From Pseudomonas sp. NCCP-436 (GTDB lineage: Bacteria; Pseudomonadota; Gammaproteobacteria; Pseudomonadales; Pseudomonadaceae), in assembly GCF_019656335.1 (NCBI RefSeq), contig NZ_BPLZ01000003.1:186001-250000 (forward strand): 64,000 nt of DNA. Reading direction: 5' to 3'. Below, piece after piece: positions 57,234-64,000 of the stretch. A model generated the notes under the pieces. That model saw only the letters and a list, made by a program, of their open reading frames with translations, was not told the origin of the DNA and made no database searches. Made by a program: the position numbers and the translations under genes. Numbering within the stretch: position 1 is the first letter of the stretch; every line of letters begins with the position of its first letter.

Positions 57234-58685
57234 ATGCACCAACTGACCCTCGCAGAGATTGCCAAAGGCCTTGAAGCCAAGCAGTTCTCCGCCGAAGAGC
57301 TGACCCGCAGCCTGCTGGAACGCATCCATCAGCTCGATCCGCAGCTCAACAGTTTCATCACTGTCACCGAAGAGCTGGCAATCGCACAAGCCAAGGCAGC
57401 CGATGCCCGCCGCGCCGCTGGCGAAAACGGCGCCCTGCTCGGCGCCCCCATCGGCCACAAGGATCTGTTCTGCACCAAGGGCGTTCTGACCTCCTGTGCT
57501 TCGAAGATCCTCACCGGTTTCAATGCGCCCTACGACGCCACCGTGGTGGAAAGACTGGCTGCGGCCGGTACTGTCACGCTCGGCAAGCTGAACATGGACG
57601 AATTCGCCATGGGCTCGGCCAACGAATCCAGCCACTATGGCCCGGTCAAGAACCCCTGGGATACCAGCCGCGTTCCCGGCGGTTCCTCCGGCGGTTCGGC
57701 AGCTGCCGTGGCCGCCCGCCTGCTGCCGGCAGCCACCGGTACCGACACTGGCGGCTCGATCCGCCAACCGGCAGCGCTGACCAACCTCACCGGGATCAAG
57801 CCGACCTACGGTCGAGTCTCCCGCTGGGGCATGATCGCCTACGCCTCCAGTCTTGATCAGGGCGGCCCGCTGGCCCGCGACGCCTTCGACTGCGCCCTGC
57901 TGCTCAGCGCCATGGCAGGATTCGATGCCAAGGATTCCACCAGCGTGGATCAGCCGGTCGATGATTACCTCGCCGCCCTCAATCAGCCGCTGACCGGCCT
58001 GCGCATCGGCCTGCCGAAAGAATACTTCGGCACCGGCCTGGACGCCCGTATTGGCGAGAAGGTAATAGCCGTGGTCGAAGAGCTGAAAAAACTCGGCGCC
58101 ACGATCAAGGACATCTCGCTGCCGAACATGCAGCACGCGATTCCCGCCTACTACGTGATCGCCCCGGCCGAAGCCAGCTCCAACCTGTCGCGTTTCGACG
58201 GCGTGCGCTTCGGCTACCGCTGCGAGAATCCGCAAAACCTTGAAGATCTGTACAAGCGCAGCCGTGGCGAAGGCTTCGGCGCCGAGGTCAAGCGCCGCAT
58301 CATGGTCGGCACCTATGCCCTGTCGGCCGGTTACTACGACGCCTACTACATCAAGGCCCAGCAGATCCGCCGACTGATCAAGAACGACTTCGTCAAAGCC
58401 TTCGAGGAAGTCGATGTGATTCTCGGCCCGACCACGCCAAACCTGGCCTGGAAGCTGGGCGAGAAGAACGCCGACCCGGTTTCCGCCTATCTGGAAGACA
58501 TCTACACCATTACCGCCAACCTCGCCGGTATCCCCGGCCTGTCAATGCCGGCCGGCTTTGTCGATGGTCTGCCGGTGGGCGTGCAGCTGCTCGGCAACTA
58601 CTTCCAGGAAGGTCGTCTGCTCAACGTCGCGCACCAGTATCAGCAGATCAGCGACTGGCACAAACAAGCACCGAGCGGATTCTGA
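57234..58685 (+). CDS. gatA: Aspartyl/glutamyl-tRNA amidotransferase subunit A
   Basis: 483 residues. Amidase-signature enzyme with cis-Ser/Ser/Lys triad: [14 protein letters not shown] (Lys), [20 protein letters not shown] (Ser) and [14 protein letters not shown]. Provides ammonia from glutamine. 16 bp after gatC. Confidence 0.97.
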   Translation: MHQLTLAEIAKGLEAKQFSAEELTRSLLERIHQLDPQLNSFITVTEELAIAQAKAADARRAAGENGALLGAPIGHKDLFCTKGVLTSCASKILTGFNAPYDATVVERLAAAGTVTLGKLNMDEFAMGSANESSHYGPVKNPWDTSRVPGGSSGGSAAAVAARLLPAATGTDTGGSIRQPAALTNLTGIKPTYGRVSRWGMIAYASSLDQGGPLARDAFDCALLLSAMAGFDAKDSTSVDQPVDDYLAALNQPLTGLRIGLPKEYFGTGLDARIGEKVIAVVEELKKLGATIKDISLPNMQHAIPAYYVIAPAEASSNLSRFDGVRFGYRCENPQNLEDLYKRSRGEGFGAEVKRRIMVGTYALSAGYYDAYYIKAQQIRRLIKNDFVKAFEEVDVILGPTTPNLAWKLGEKNADPVSAYLEDIYTITANLAGIPGLSMPAGFVDGLPVGVQLLGNYFQEGRLLNVAHQYQQISDWHKQAPSGF

Positions 58686-58696
58686 GGAACCACAGC

Positions 58697-60142
58697 ATGC
58701 AATGGGAAACCGTCATCGGGCTCGAGATTCACGCTCAGCTCAGCACTCAATCGAAGATCTTCTCCGGCAGCGCCACCACCTTTGGCGCCGAGCCCAACAC
58801 CCAGGCCAGCCTGATCGACCTTGGCATGCCCGGCACCCTGCCGGTGCTCAATGCCGAAGCCGTGCGCATGGCCTGCCAGTTTGGCCTGGCGATCAACGCC
58901 GAGATCGCCGAGCGTAACGTCTTCGCGCGCAAGAACTACTTCTACCCGGATCTACCCAAGGGCTACCAGACCAGCCAGATGGATCACCCTATTGTCGGCA
59001 AGGGCTATCTGGACATCACCCTGGAAGACGGCAGCACCAAGCGTATCGGCATCACCCGTGCGCATTTGGAAGAGGATGCCGGCAAGAGCCTGCACGAAGA
59101 CTTCCAGGGCATGAGCGGCATCGATCTCAACCGCGCGGGTACGCCGCTGCTGGAAATTGTCTCCGAGCCGGATATCCGCAGTGCCAAGGAAGCGGTGGCT
59201 TATGTGAAAGCCATCCACGCGCTGGTGCGTTACCTCGGTATCTGCGACGGCAACATGGCCGAAGGTTCGCTGCGCTGCGACTGCAACGTTTCTGTACGCC
59301 CAAAGGGCCAGACCGAGTTCGGCACCCGCGCCGAGATCAAGAACGTCAACTCCTTCCGCTTCATCGAGAAGGCCATCAACTACGAAATCCAGCGTCAGAT
59401 CGACCTGATCGAGGACGGCGGCAAGGTTATTCAGGAAACCCGCCTGTACGACCCGAACAAGGACGAAACCCGCTCCATGCGCGGCAAGGAGGAAGCCAAC
59501 GACTACCGTTACTTCCCCTGCCCGGATCTGCTGCCGGTGGTCATCGAGCGCAGCTTCCTGGAAGAACTGCGTGCCAGCCTGCCGGAGCTGCCCCCACAGA
59601 AGCGCGAGCGTTTCCAGAGCCAGTACGGCCTGTCAAGCTATGATGCCAGCGTTTTGAGCGCCAGCCGCGAGATGGCCGAATACTTCGAGGAAGTGGCCAA
59701 GGTCTGCGGCGACGCCAAGCTGGCAGCCAACTGGGTGATGGGCGAGCTGTCCAGCCTGCTCAACAAGGAAGGCCTGGAGATCGATCAGTCGCCGGTTTCC
59801 GCCGAGCACCTGGGCGGCATGATCCTGCGCATCAAGGACAACACCATCAGCGGCAAGATCGCCAAGATGGTGTTCGAGGCCATGGCCGCCGGTGAAGGCA
59901 GCGCCGACGCGATCATCGAGAGCAAGGGCCTCAAGCAGGTCACCGACAGCGGCGCCATCGAGGCCATGCTGGACGAGGTGCTGGCTGCCAACGCCGCCCA
60001 GGTCGATCAGTACCGCGCCAGCGACGAGGCCAAGCGTGCGAAGATGTTCGGCTTCTTCGTCGGTCAGGCGATGAAGGCCTCCAAGGGCAAGGCCAACCCT
60101 GGCCAGGTGAACGAACTGCTGAAGAAAAAACTCGAAGGCTGA
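58697..60142 (+). CDS. gatB: Aspartyl/glutamyl-tRNA amidotransferase subunit B
   Basis: 481 residues. [20 protein letters not shown] at the start, [18 protein letters not shown] and [19 protein letters not shown]; GatB/YqeY tail domain at the end ([18 protein letters not shown]). Kinase-like active site. Terminator follows. Confidence 0.98.
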   Translation: MQWETVIGLEIHAQLSTQSKIFSGSATTFGAEPNTQASLIDLGMPGTLPVLNAEAVRMACQFGLAINAEIAERNVFARKNYFYPDLPKGYQTSQMDHPIVGKGYLDITLEDGSTKRIGITRAHLEEDAGKSLHEDFQGMSGIDLNRAGTPLLEIVSEPDIRSAKEAVAYVKAIHALVRYLGICDGNMAEGSLRCDCNVSVRPKGQTEFGTRAEIKNVNSFRFIEKAINYEIQRQIDLIEDGGKVIQETRLYDPNKDETRSMRGKEEANDYRYFPCPDLLPVVIERSFLEELRASLPELPPQKRERFQSQYGLSSYDASVLSASREMAEYFEEVAKVCGDAKLAANWVMGELSSLLNKEGLEIDQSPVSAEHLGGMILRIKDNTISGKIAKMVFEAMAAGEGSADAIIESKGLKQVTDSGAIEAMLDEVLAANAAQVDQYRASDEAKRAKMFGFFVGQAMKASKGKANPGQVNELLKKKLEG

Positions 60143-60156
60143 TTCGTCACCACGCG

Positions 60157-60186
60157 AAAGACGCCGGGCTTGCCCGGCGTCTTTTT
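60157..60186 (+). terminator. Intrinsic terminator after gatB
   Basis: AAAGACGCCGGG (60157-60168) pairs with 60173-60184 around CTTG, followed by TTTTT. Ends the gatCAB operon. Confidence 0.9.
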
Positions 60187-60202
60187 ATCTGGAGAAAACA
60201 CG

Positions 60203-60625
60203 ATGATGATCCGTAGCCCGGATGCAATCCGGGAATCGACAACACCCCGGACTGCATCCGGGCTACCGGCGTTTGCTCTGTTAGGCGCGCTCGCCCTGCT
60301 TGGCGGCTGCTCCACCTTCGGCGGCGGCTCGGGCAGCAGCGAAACCGGCAAGGCCTCCTACTACGGTGATCGTCACCACGGCCAGCGCACCGCCAGCGGC
60401 GAGCGTTTCGATCAGCACGCGCTGACCGCCGCGCATCGCAGCCTGCCCTTCGGCACGCGGGTACGGGTGACCAACCTGAACAACGAGCGCAGCGTGGTGC
60501 TGCGCATCAACGACCGTGGCCCCTTCGTGCGCGGGCGCATCATCGACGTTTCCCGTGCTGCAGCGGTACGCCTGGACATGCTACGCGCCGGCGTGGTGCC
60601 GGTACGGGTCGAAAGACTGGACTGA
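60203..60625 (+). CDS. Short RlpA-like lipoprotein (DPBB domain), N terminus built from a repeat
   Basis: 140 residues from ATG at 60203 behind GGAGA. Codons 4-22 ([10 protein letters not shown] to GLP) are encoded by a REPIN-like inverted repeat. Then a hydrophobic stretch and lipobox ([13 protein letters not shown]), and a double-psi beta-barrel ([40 protein letters not shown]) with the conserved Asp. RlpA cuts naked glycan at septa. Unlike canonical RlpA it has no SPOR domain. Without the repeat no alternative start with a charged n-region is evident, so the repeat appears to form the signal's n-region. Confidence 0.85.
   Translation: MMIRSPDAIRESTTPRTASGLPAFALLGALALLGGCSTFGGGSGSSETGKASYYGDRHHGQRTASGERFDQHALTAAHRSLPFGTRVRVTNLNNERSVVLRINDRGPFVRGRIIDVSRAAAVRLDMLRAGVVPVRVERLD
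60213..60266. repeat. REPIN-like element inside the RlpA-like gene
   Basis: GTAGCCCGGATGCA (60213-60226) is the exact inverted copy of 60253-60266; inside, after one mismatch, TCCGGG (60228-60233) pairs with 60246-60251 around a 12-nt loop. Each half is itself a small palindrome (CCCGGATGCAATCCGGG), the build of two head-to-head REP sequences. One arm also occurs at 33133-33146. Confidence 0.8.
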
Positions 60626-60716
60626 CCAACAATTGGCAACAAAATCTTTCTGCAGCCTCTAGCGGCCAACAATGCCATCGCTACACTAGCCGCACTTTTT
60701 CTGGAGCTACCCTGCA

Positions 60717-61811
60717 ATGACTCTGATGACCTTCGTTTACCTGATCGCAGGCCTGGTGCTGCTGGTCGCTGGCGCCGAAGTGCTGGTACGCGGTGCAGCC
60801 AAACTGGCCGCGCAATTCGGCATCCCGCCACTGATCATTGGCCTGACGGTGGTGGCATTCGGCACCAGTGCCCCGGAAACCGCCGTGAGCGTGCAGGCGG
60901 CTCTGGATGGCAGTGGCGATCTAGCCATTGGCAATGTCGTTGGCAGCAATATCGCCAACGTCCTGCTGATCCTTGGCCTGACAGCTCTGATCGCCCCGCT
61001 GATCGTATCGCGTCAGCTGATTCGCCTCGATGTGCCGATCATGATCGGCGCCAGCCTGCTCACCTTCGGTCTGGCCTGGGATGGCTCGCTGAGCCGCCTC
61101 GACGGCGCCTTGCTGTTCGCAGGCATCCTCGCCTATACCGCCTTCCTGATCTATAACGCGCGCAAGGACAAGGGCGGTGAGGATGATGAGTTCGCCAAGG
61201 AATTCGGCCTCGACGAGGCACCCAAGCCCTACGCCTGGGCCATCAATCTGGGCCTGGTCATCGCCGGCCTGGTGCTGCTGGTGGTGGGCTCGAACTTCCT
61301 GGTCGAAGGCGCCGTGACACTGGCACGGGCACTGGGCATTTCCGAGCTAGTCATCGGTTTGACCGTTGTTGCGGTCGGCACCTCGTTGCCGGAGTTGGCC
61401 ACCTCGATTCTCGCCGCCATCAAGGGCGAGCGCGACATCGCCGTGGGCAATATCGTCGGCAGCAACATCTTCAACCTGCTCTGCGTACTGGGCCTGGCCT
61501 CGCTGGTCTCGCCGGCCGCCATTTCGGTGTCGCCCAATGCCCTGGCGTTCGATTTCCCGGTCATGATTGCCGTCGCCGTTGCATGCCTGCCGATCTTCTT
61601 CGCCGGTTACCGCATCAACCGTTGGGAAGGTCTGCTGTTTCTGGCGTATTACGTGGCCTACACCCTCTACCTGATTCTGTCTTCCACGGGGCGCCCCTTC
61701 GCTGACGTGATGGGCGAGGCCATGCTGGGTTACGTGCTGCCATTGACCGCCGTCACCCTGGTGGTCATTGCCGCACGCGCCTGGCGCAAACAGCGTGGCG
61801 AGCCGGTGTGA
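60717..61811 (+). CDS. Calcium/sodium antiporter (CaCA family, YrbG type)
   Basis: 364 residues, about ten helices. Two inverted ion-site repeats: GLTVVAFGTSAPETAVSV with IGNVVGSNIANVLLILGL, and GLTVVAVGTSLPELATSI with VGNIVGSNIFNLLCVLG, each with the acid that binds the cation. A charged cytoplasmic loop (KDKGGEDDEFAKEFG) separates them. Overlaps the start region of the next gene. Confidence 0.95.
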   Translation: MTLMTFVYLIAGLVLLVAGAEVLVRGAAKLAAQFGIPPLIIGLTVVAFGTSAPETAVSVQAALDGSGDLAIGNVVGSNIANVLLILGLTALIAPLIVSRQLIRLDVPIMIGASLLTFGLAWDGSLSRLDGALLFAGILAYTAFLIYNARKDKGGEDDEFAKEFGLDEAPKPYAWAINLGLVIAGLVLLVVGSNFLVEGAVTLARALGISELVIGLTVVAVGTSLPELATSILAAIKGERDIAVGNIVGSNIFNLLCVLGLASLVSPAAISVSPNALAFDFPVMIAVAVACLPIFFAGYRINRWEGLLFLAYYVAYTLYLILSSTGRPFADVMGEAMLGYVLPLTAVTLVVIAARAWRKQRGEPV

Positions 61812-61813
61812 CG

Positions 61814-62239
61814 ATGAGCGAGAACCACGATCGCGGCCTGCAGGTACGGCGCGAGGTGATGGGCGACGCATTCGTCGACCGGGCACTGGGCAACGCTACC
61901 GAGTTCACCCAGCCGCTCCAGGACTTCGTCAACGAGCACGCCTGGGGCGGTGTATGGACACGCAGTGGCCTGCCGCGCGCAACCCGCAGCCTGATCACCC
62001 TGGCGGCACTCACCGCTCTGAAATGCCCGCAGGAACTTAAGGGCCACGTGCGTGGCGCACTGAACAACGGCTGCACGGTGGAGGAAATCCGCGAGACCCT
62101 GCTGCACTGCGCGGTCTACGCCGGCGTGCCAGCCTGTATCGACGCCTTCCGTGCCGCTCAGGAAGTGATCGAGGACTACCAGCGAGCAACGCCGACTAGA
62201 TCCAGCCCCCCCACTGTAGCAGCAGCAGACCGAGGTTGA
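61814..62239 (+). CDS. Carboxymuconolactone decarboxylase family protein
   Basis: 141 residues. GLQVRREVMGDAFVDRALGN and LITLAALTALKCPQELKGHV with NNGCTVEEIRETLLHCAVYA match PcaC-like carboxymuconolactone decarboxylases. No other protocatechuate genes are near, so the substrate may differ. ATG at 61814 preferred over GTG at 61808. The last 44 nt run through the end of the convergent AEC transporter gene. Confidence 0.9.
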   Translation: MSENHDRGLQVRREVMGDAFVDRALGNATEFTQPLQDFVNEHAWGGVWTRSGLPRATRSLITLAALTALKCPQELKGHVRGALNNGCTVEEIRETLLHCAVYAGVPACIDAFRAAQEVIEDYQRATPTRSSPPTVAAADRG

Positions 62240-63137
62240 TGCTGACCACCGCTGCCAGGGTGGTGATGACAATGATCGATGCCGCCAACTCGTGATTGGC
62301 CCCCACTGCCCGGGCCATAACGAAGCTGGCCGCCGCCGTGGGACTGGCGAAGTAGAGGAAAAGGATTGCCAGATCGGCATCGCGAAAGCCCCACAGCCAG
62401 GCACCCAGGGTGGCGAGCAGCGGCAACCAGAGCATCTTCATCAGGCTTGAGCTGATGGCCATCTCACTGCTGCGACGCAGGGCACTCAGACTCAAGGTGC
62501 CACCAATGCAGATCAGCGCGAGCGGCAGGGTCATCTGCGCAAAATACTCGGCGGAGGTCATCAGCCAGGCCGGCAGGTCAATCCGCCAGTAGGCAAAGGG
62601 AATGGCTGCCAGCACGCCGATGATCAGCGGATTGCCGGCAATGCTGCGGACAATCGCCCGCACGCCGGTTTTGGCACCTGGGCTATGCAACGCCAGCACC
62701 ACGGCCGACAAGGCGTTGTAGCAGAGGATCACCAGCGCCGCGAGCAACGAGCCTAGCGACAGACCGTAATCACCATACAGGCTGGTAGCCAGGGCCAGCC
62801 CGACGATACCGTTGTTGCCACGAAAGGCGCCCTGAGTGTAGACCCCGCGGTCGGCGAACGGCACCCGCCACACAGCCCAACCCCAGGCCAGAAAAAAGCA
62901 GACCACAGTGGCGAGAAAGAAGTAGACGAACAGCTCCGGCTTCATCGCCGCATCCAGATCCGCCTTGACCACGCCAAGAAACATAAGCGTCGGCATGGTG
63001 CCGCGAAATACCAGGCTCGAAGCGGTATCAATGAAGGACTGATCTATCCAGTGCAGACGCCTGAGCGCCACACCGAGAAACAGCATGGCAAAGACAGGAG
63101 CAGTGATGGCAAGGGTTTGCGCAGCAACGACGAACAT
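62196..63137 (-). CDS. AEC family transporter
   Basis: 313 residues, ten membrane helices in two groups of five. PVFAMLFLGVALRRLHWID, GAFRGNNGIVGLALATSLYG and SPTAAASFVMARAVGAN are typical of auxin-efflux-carrier-like transporters of organic acids such as malonate. ATG at 63137; a GTG at 63167 would add ten residues. Its end overlaps the convergent decarboxylase-family gene. Confidence 0.9.
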   Translation of the reverse strand: MFVVAAQTLAITAPVFAMLFLGVALRRLHWIDQSFIDTASSLVFRGTMPTLMFLGVVKADLDAAMKPELFVYFFLATVVCFFLAWGWAVWRVPFADRGVYTQGAFRGNNGIVGLALATSLYGDYGLSLGSLLAALVILCYNALSAVVLALHSPGAKTGVRAIVRSIAGNPLIIGVLAAIPFAYWRIDLPAWLMTSAEYFAQMTLPLALICIGGTLSLSALRRSSEMAISSSLMKMLWLPLLATLGAWLWGFRDADLAILFLYFASPTAAASFVMARAVGANHELAASIIVITTLAAVVSINLGLLLLQWGGWI

Positions 63138-63217
63138 GACGGCGACCAGGCAAGAGGCGGTCGGCACATGTTAGCTGGCTAAGCATCAGCCCGTCACGAA
63201 ACAACGCCAGGGCGGCC

Positions 63218-63778
63218 TTAGCGGCGTACCGGACGTTTTTGCAACTTGCGCTGCAGGGTGCGCCGGTGCATGCCCAGAGCCCGCGCAGTTGCGGAAATAT
63301 TGCCCTCGTGCTCGGCCAGCACACGCTGGATGTGCTCCCACTGCAGGCGATCCACCGACATCGGGTTCTCCGGTACCAGGTTCTCCAGATCGGCATGCTC
63401 GGAAAGCAGCGCAGTCAGCACATCGTCAGCATCGGCCGGCTTGCACAGGTAGTTGGTGGCGCCACGCTTAATGGCCTCTACCGCCGTGGCGATGCTGGAG
63501 TAGCCGGTAAGGATGACCACGCGCATCTCGGCATCCAGCTCCAGCAGTTTGGGTAGCAATACCAGGCCGGAGTCACCCTCCATCTTCAGGTCGACAACCG
63601 CATAATCCGGCAGATCCTCGCGGGCCAGCGCCAACCCCTCGTCGGCACTGGAGGCGGTGGACACACGCAAGCCACGGCGACTCATGGCTCGAGCCATGAC
63701 CCGGGTAAAGGTGGGATCGTCATCCACCAGCAACAGGTGGGGCTGCTCTTCGCCTTCGAACAAAGATTCTTCGCTCAT
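63218..63778 (-). CDS. roxR: Response regulator RoxR/RegA type
   Basis: 186 residues. Receiver domain with acidic pocket LLVDDDPTF, phospho-Asp in DYAVVDLKMEGDSG and Lys in YLCKPADADD; short Fis-type HTH at the C terminus (GNISATARALGMHRRTLQRK). This is the RegA/ActR/PrrA/RoxR fold tuned to respiratory redox state; RoxR controls cyanide-insensitive oxidase in pseudomonads. 13 bp after the kinase gene. Confidence 0.93.
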   Translation of the reverse strand: MSEESLFEGEEQPHLLLVDDDPTFTRVMARAMSRRGLRVSTASSADEGLALAREDLPDYAVVDLKMEGDSGLVLLPKLLELDAEMRVVILTGYSSIATAVEAIKRGATNYLCKPADADDVLTALLSEHADLENLVPENPMSVDRLQWEHIQRVLAEHEGNISATARALGMHRRTLQRKLQKRPVRR

Positions 63779-63791
63779 GCTGGGTTTCCTG

Positions 63792-64000
63792 TCAGGCCAC
63801 GCCGTAGGCACGCGGCAACTTTAGTTCGGTGAGGGTGCCGCCTTCCTCGTGGTTATACAACTTAACCGTACCACCGGCGCGCGTCACACTGGCCTGGCTG
63901 AGGAACAGGCCCAGGCCGAATCCCTTGCCCTTGGTGGTGAAAAACGGCCGGCCCAGTTGCTCGGCAATCGCCAGCGGCACGCCCGGGCCGTGGTCACGAA
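63792..64000 (-). CDS. roxS: RoxS-type sensor histidine kinase (partial)
   Basis: Only the last 68 codons or so are in the window; the start lies beyond the right edge. The catalytic ATPase boxes are visible: DHGPGVPLAIAEQLGRPFF (G1/F box region) and GKGFGLGLFLSQA (G2), ending LKLPRAYGVA. As RegB/PrrB/RoxS homologue it would phosphorylate the adjacent response regulator. Confidence 0.9.
   Translation of the reverse strand, partial: RDHGPGVPLAIAEQLGRPFFTTKGKGFGLGLFLSQASVTRAGGTVKLYNHEEGGTLTELKLPRAYGVA

Overview
The window is a contiguous stretch of a GC-rich gammaproteobacterial chromosome, almost certainly Pseudomonas or a close relative. The case rests on gene content and order: the rpoN-hpf-ptsN-rapZ-ptsO cluster, a fused CysNC, AlgW, the mla-kdsD-kdsC-lptCAB block, the mreBCD-maf-rng-yhdP-nitrilase-tldD series, gatCAB beside mreB, and a RegA-type response regulator with its kinase. 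I saw no tRNA, rRNA, CRISPR array, prophage or insertion sequence. Most of the window is conserved housekeeping DNA; the accessory parts are small.

Layout. 1-2246 (minus): end of an iron-siderophore locus (ABC ATPase cut by the window edge, FhuF-type reductase with a Fur-box-like promoter, MFS transporter). 2391-5121 (plus): thiD-thiE-hemL. 5325-20334 (mostly plus): Sel1 protein, DUF1820, miaB, phoH-ybeY-corC-lnt, a YdcF protein, a YbeL-like fragment, leuS-lptE-holA, arfA, a lytic transglycosylase and lipA. A two-way terminator at 20353-20380 then marks a change of neighbourhood to cysD-cysNC (minus), a NIF3 protein and algW. 25481-28308 is an inserted pair, a TonB-dependent receptor plus a DUF4198 protein, behind a Zur-box-like palindrome. 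28364-36239 (minus): mlaFEDCB, ibaG, murA, hisG, hisD, hisC. 36626-43607 (plus): kdsD, kdsC, lptC, lptA, lptB, rpoN, hpf, ptsN, rapZ, ptsO. 43646-56576 (mainly minus): mreB, mreC, mreD, maf, rng, yhdP, nitrilase-like gene, tldD, pmbA, with yjgA on plus. 56930-62239 (plus): gatC-gatA-gatB, a short RlpA-like lipoprotein, a Ca/Na antiporter and a carboxymuconolactone-decarboxylase-family protein. 62196-64000 (minus): an AEC transporter and the RoxR/RoxS-type regulator pair (kinase partial).

How they work together: much of the window serves the envelope. It covers Kdo supply (kdsD, kdsC), LPS export (lptA, B, C, E), phospholipid traffic (mla, yhdP), peptidoglycan (murA, lytic enzymes, mreBCD), lipoprotein acylation (lnt) and envelope stress (algW). 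Sulfate activation, lipoate, thiamine, haem and histidine synthesis and translation quality (miaB, ybeY, arfA, hpf, leuS, gatCAB, rng) make up the rest.

I did not find a wholly new system. The points most worth a second look are: a REPIN-like repeat that supplies codons 4-22 of a lipoprotein; an apparent ATT start codon in mreC; the putative Zur-controlled receptor/DUF4198 pair; an arfA gene with a terminator-like hairpin inside its coding region; a YbeL-like protein lacking its zinc ribbon; and a UUCG hairpin between mreB and mreC.
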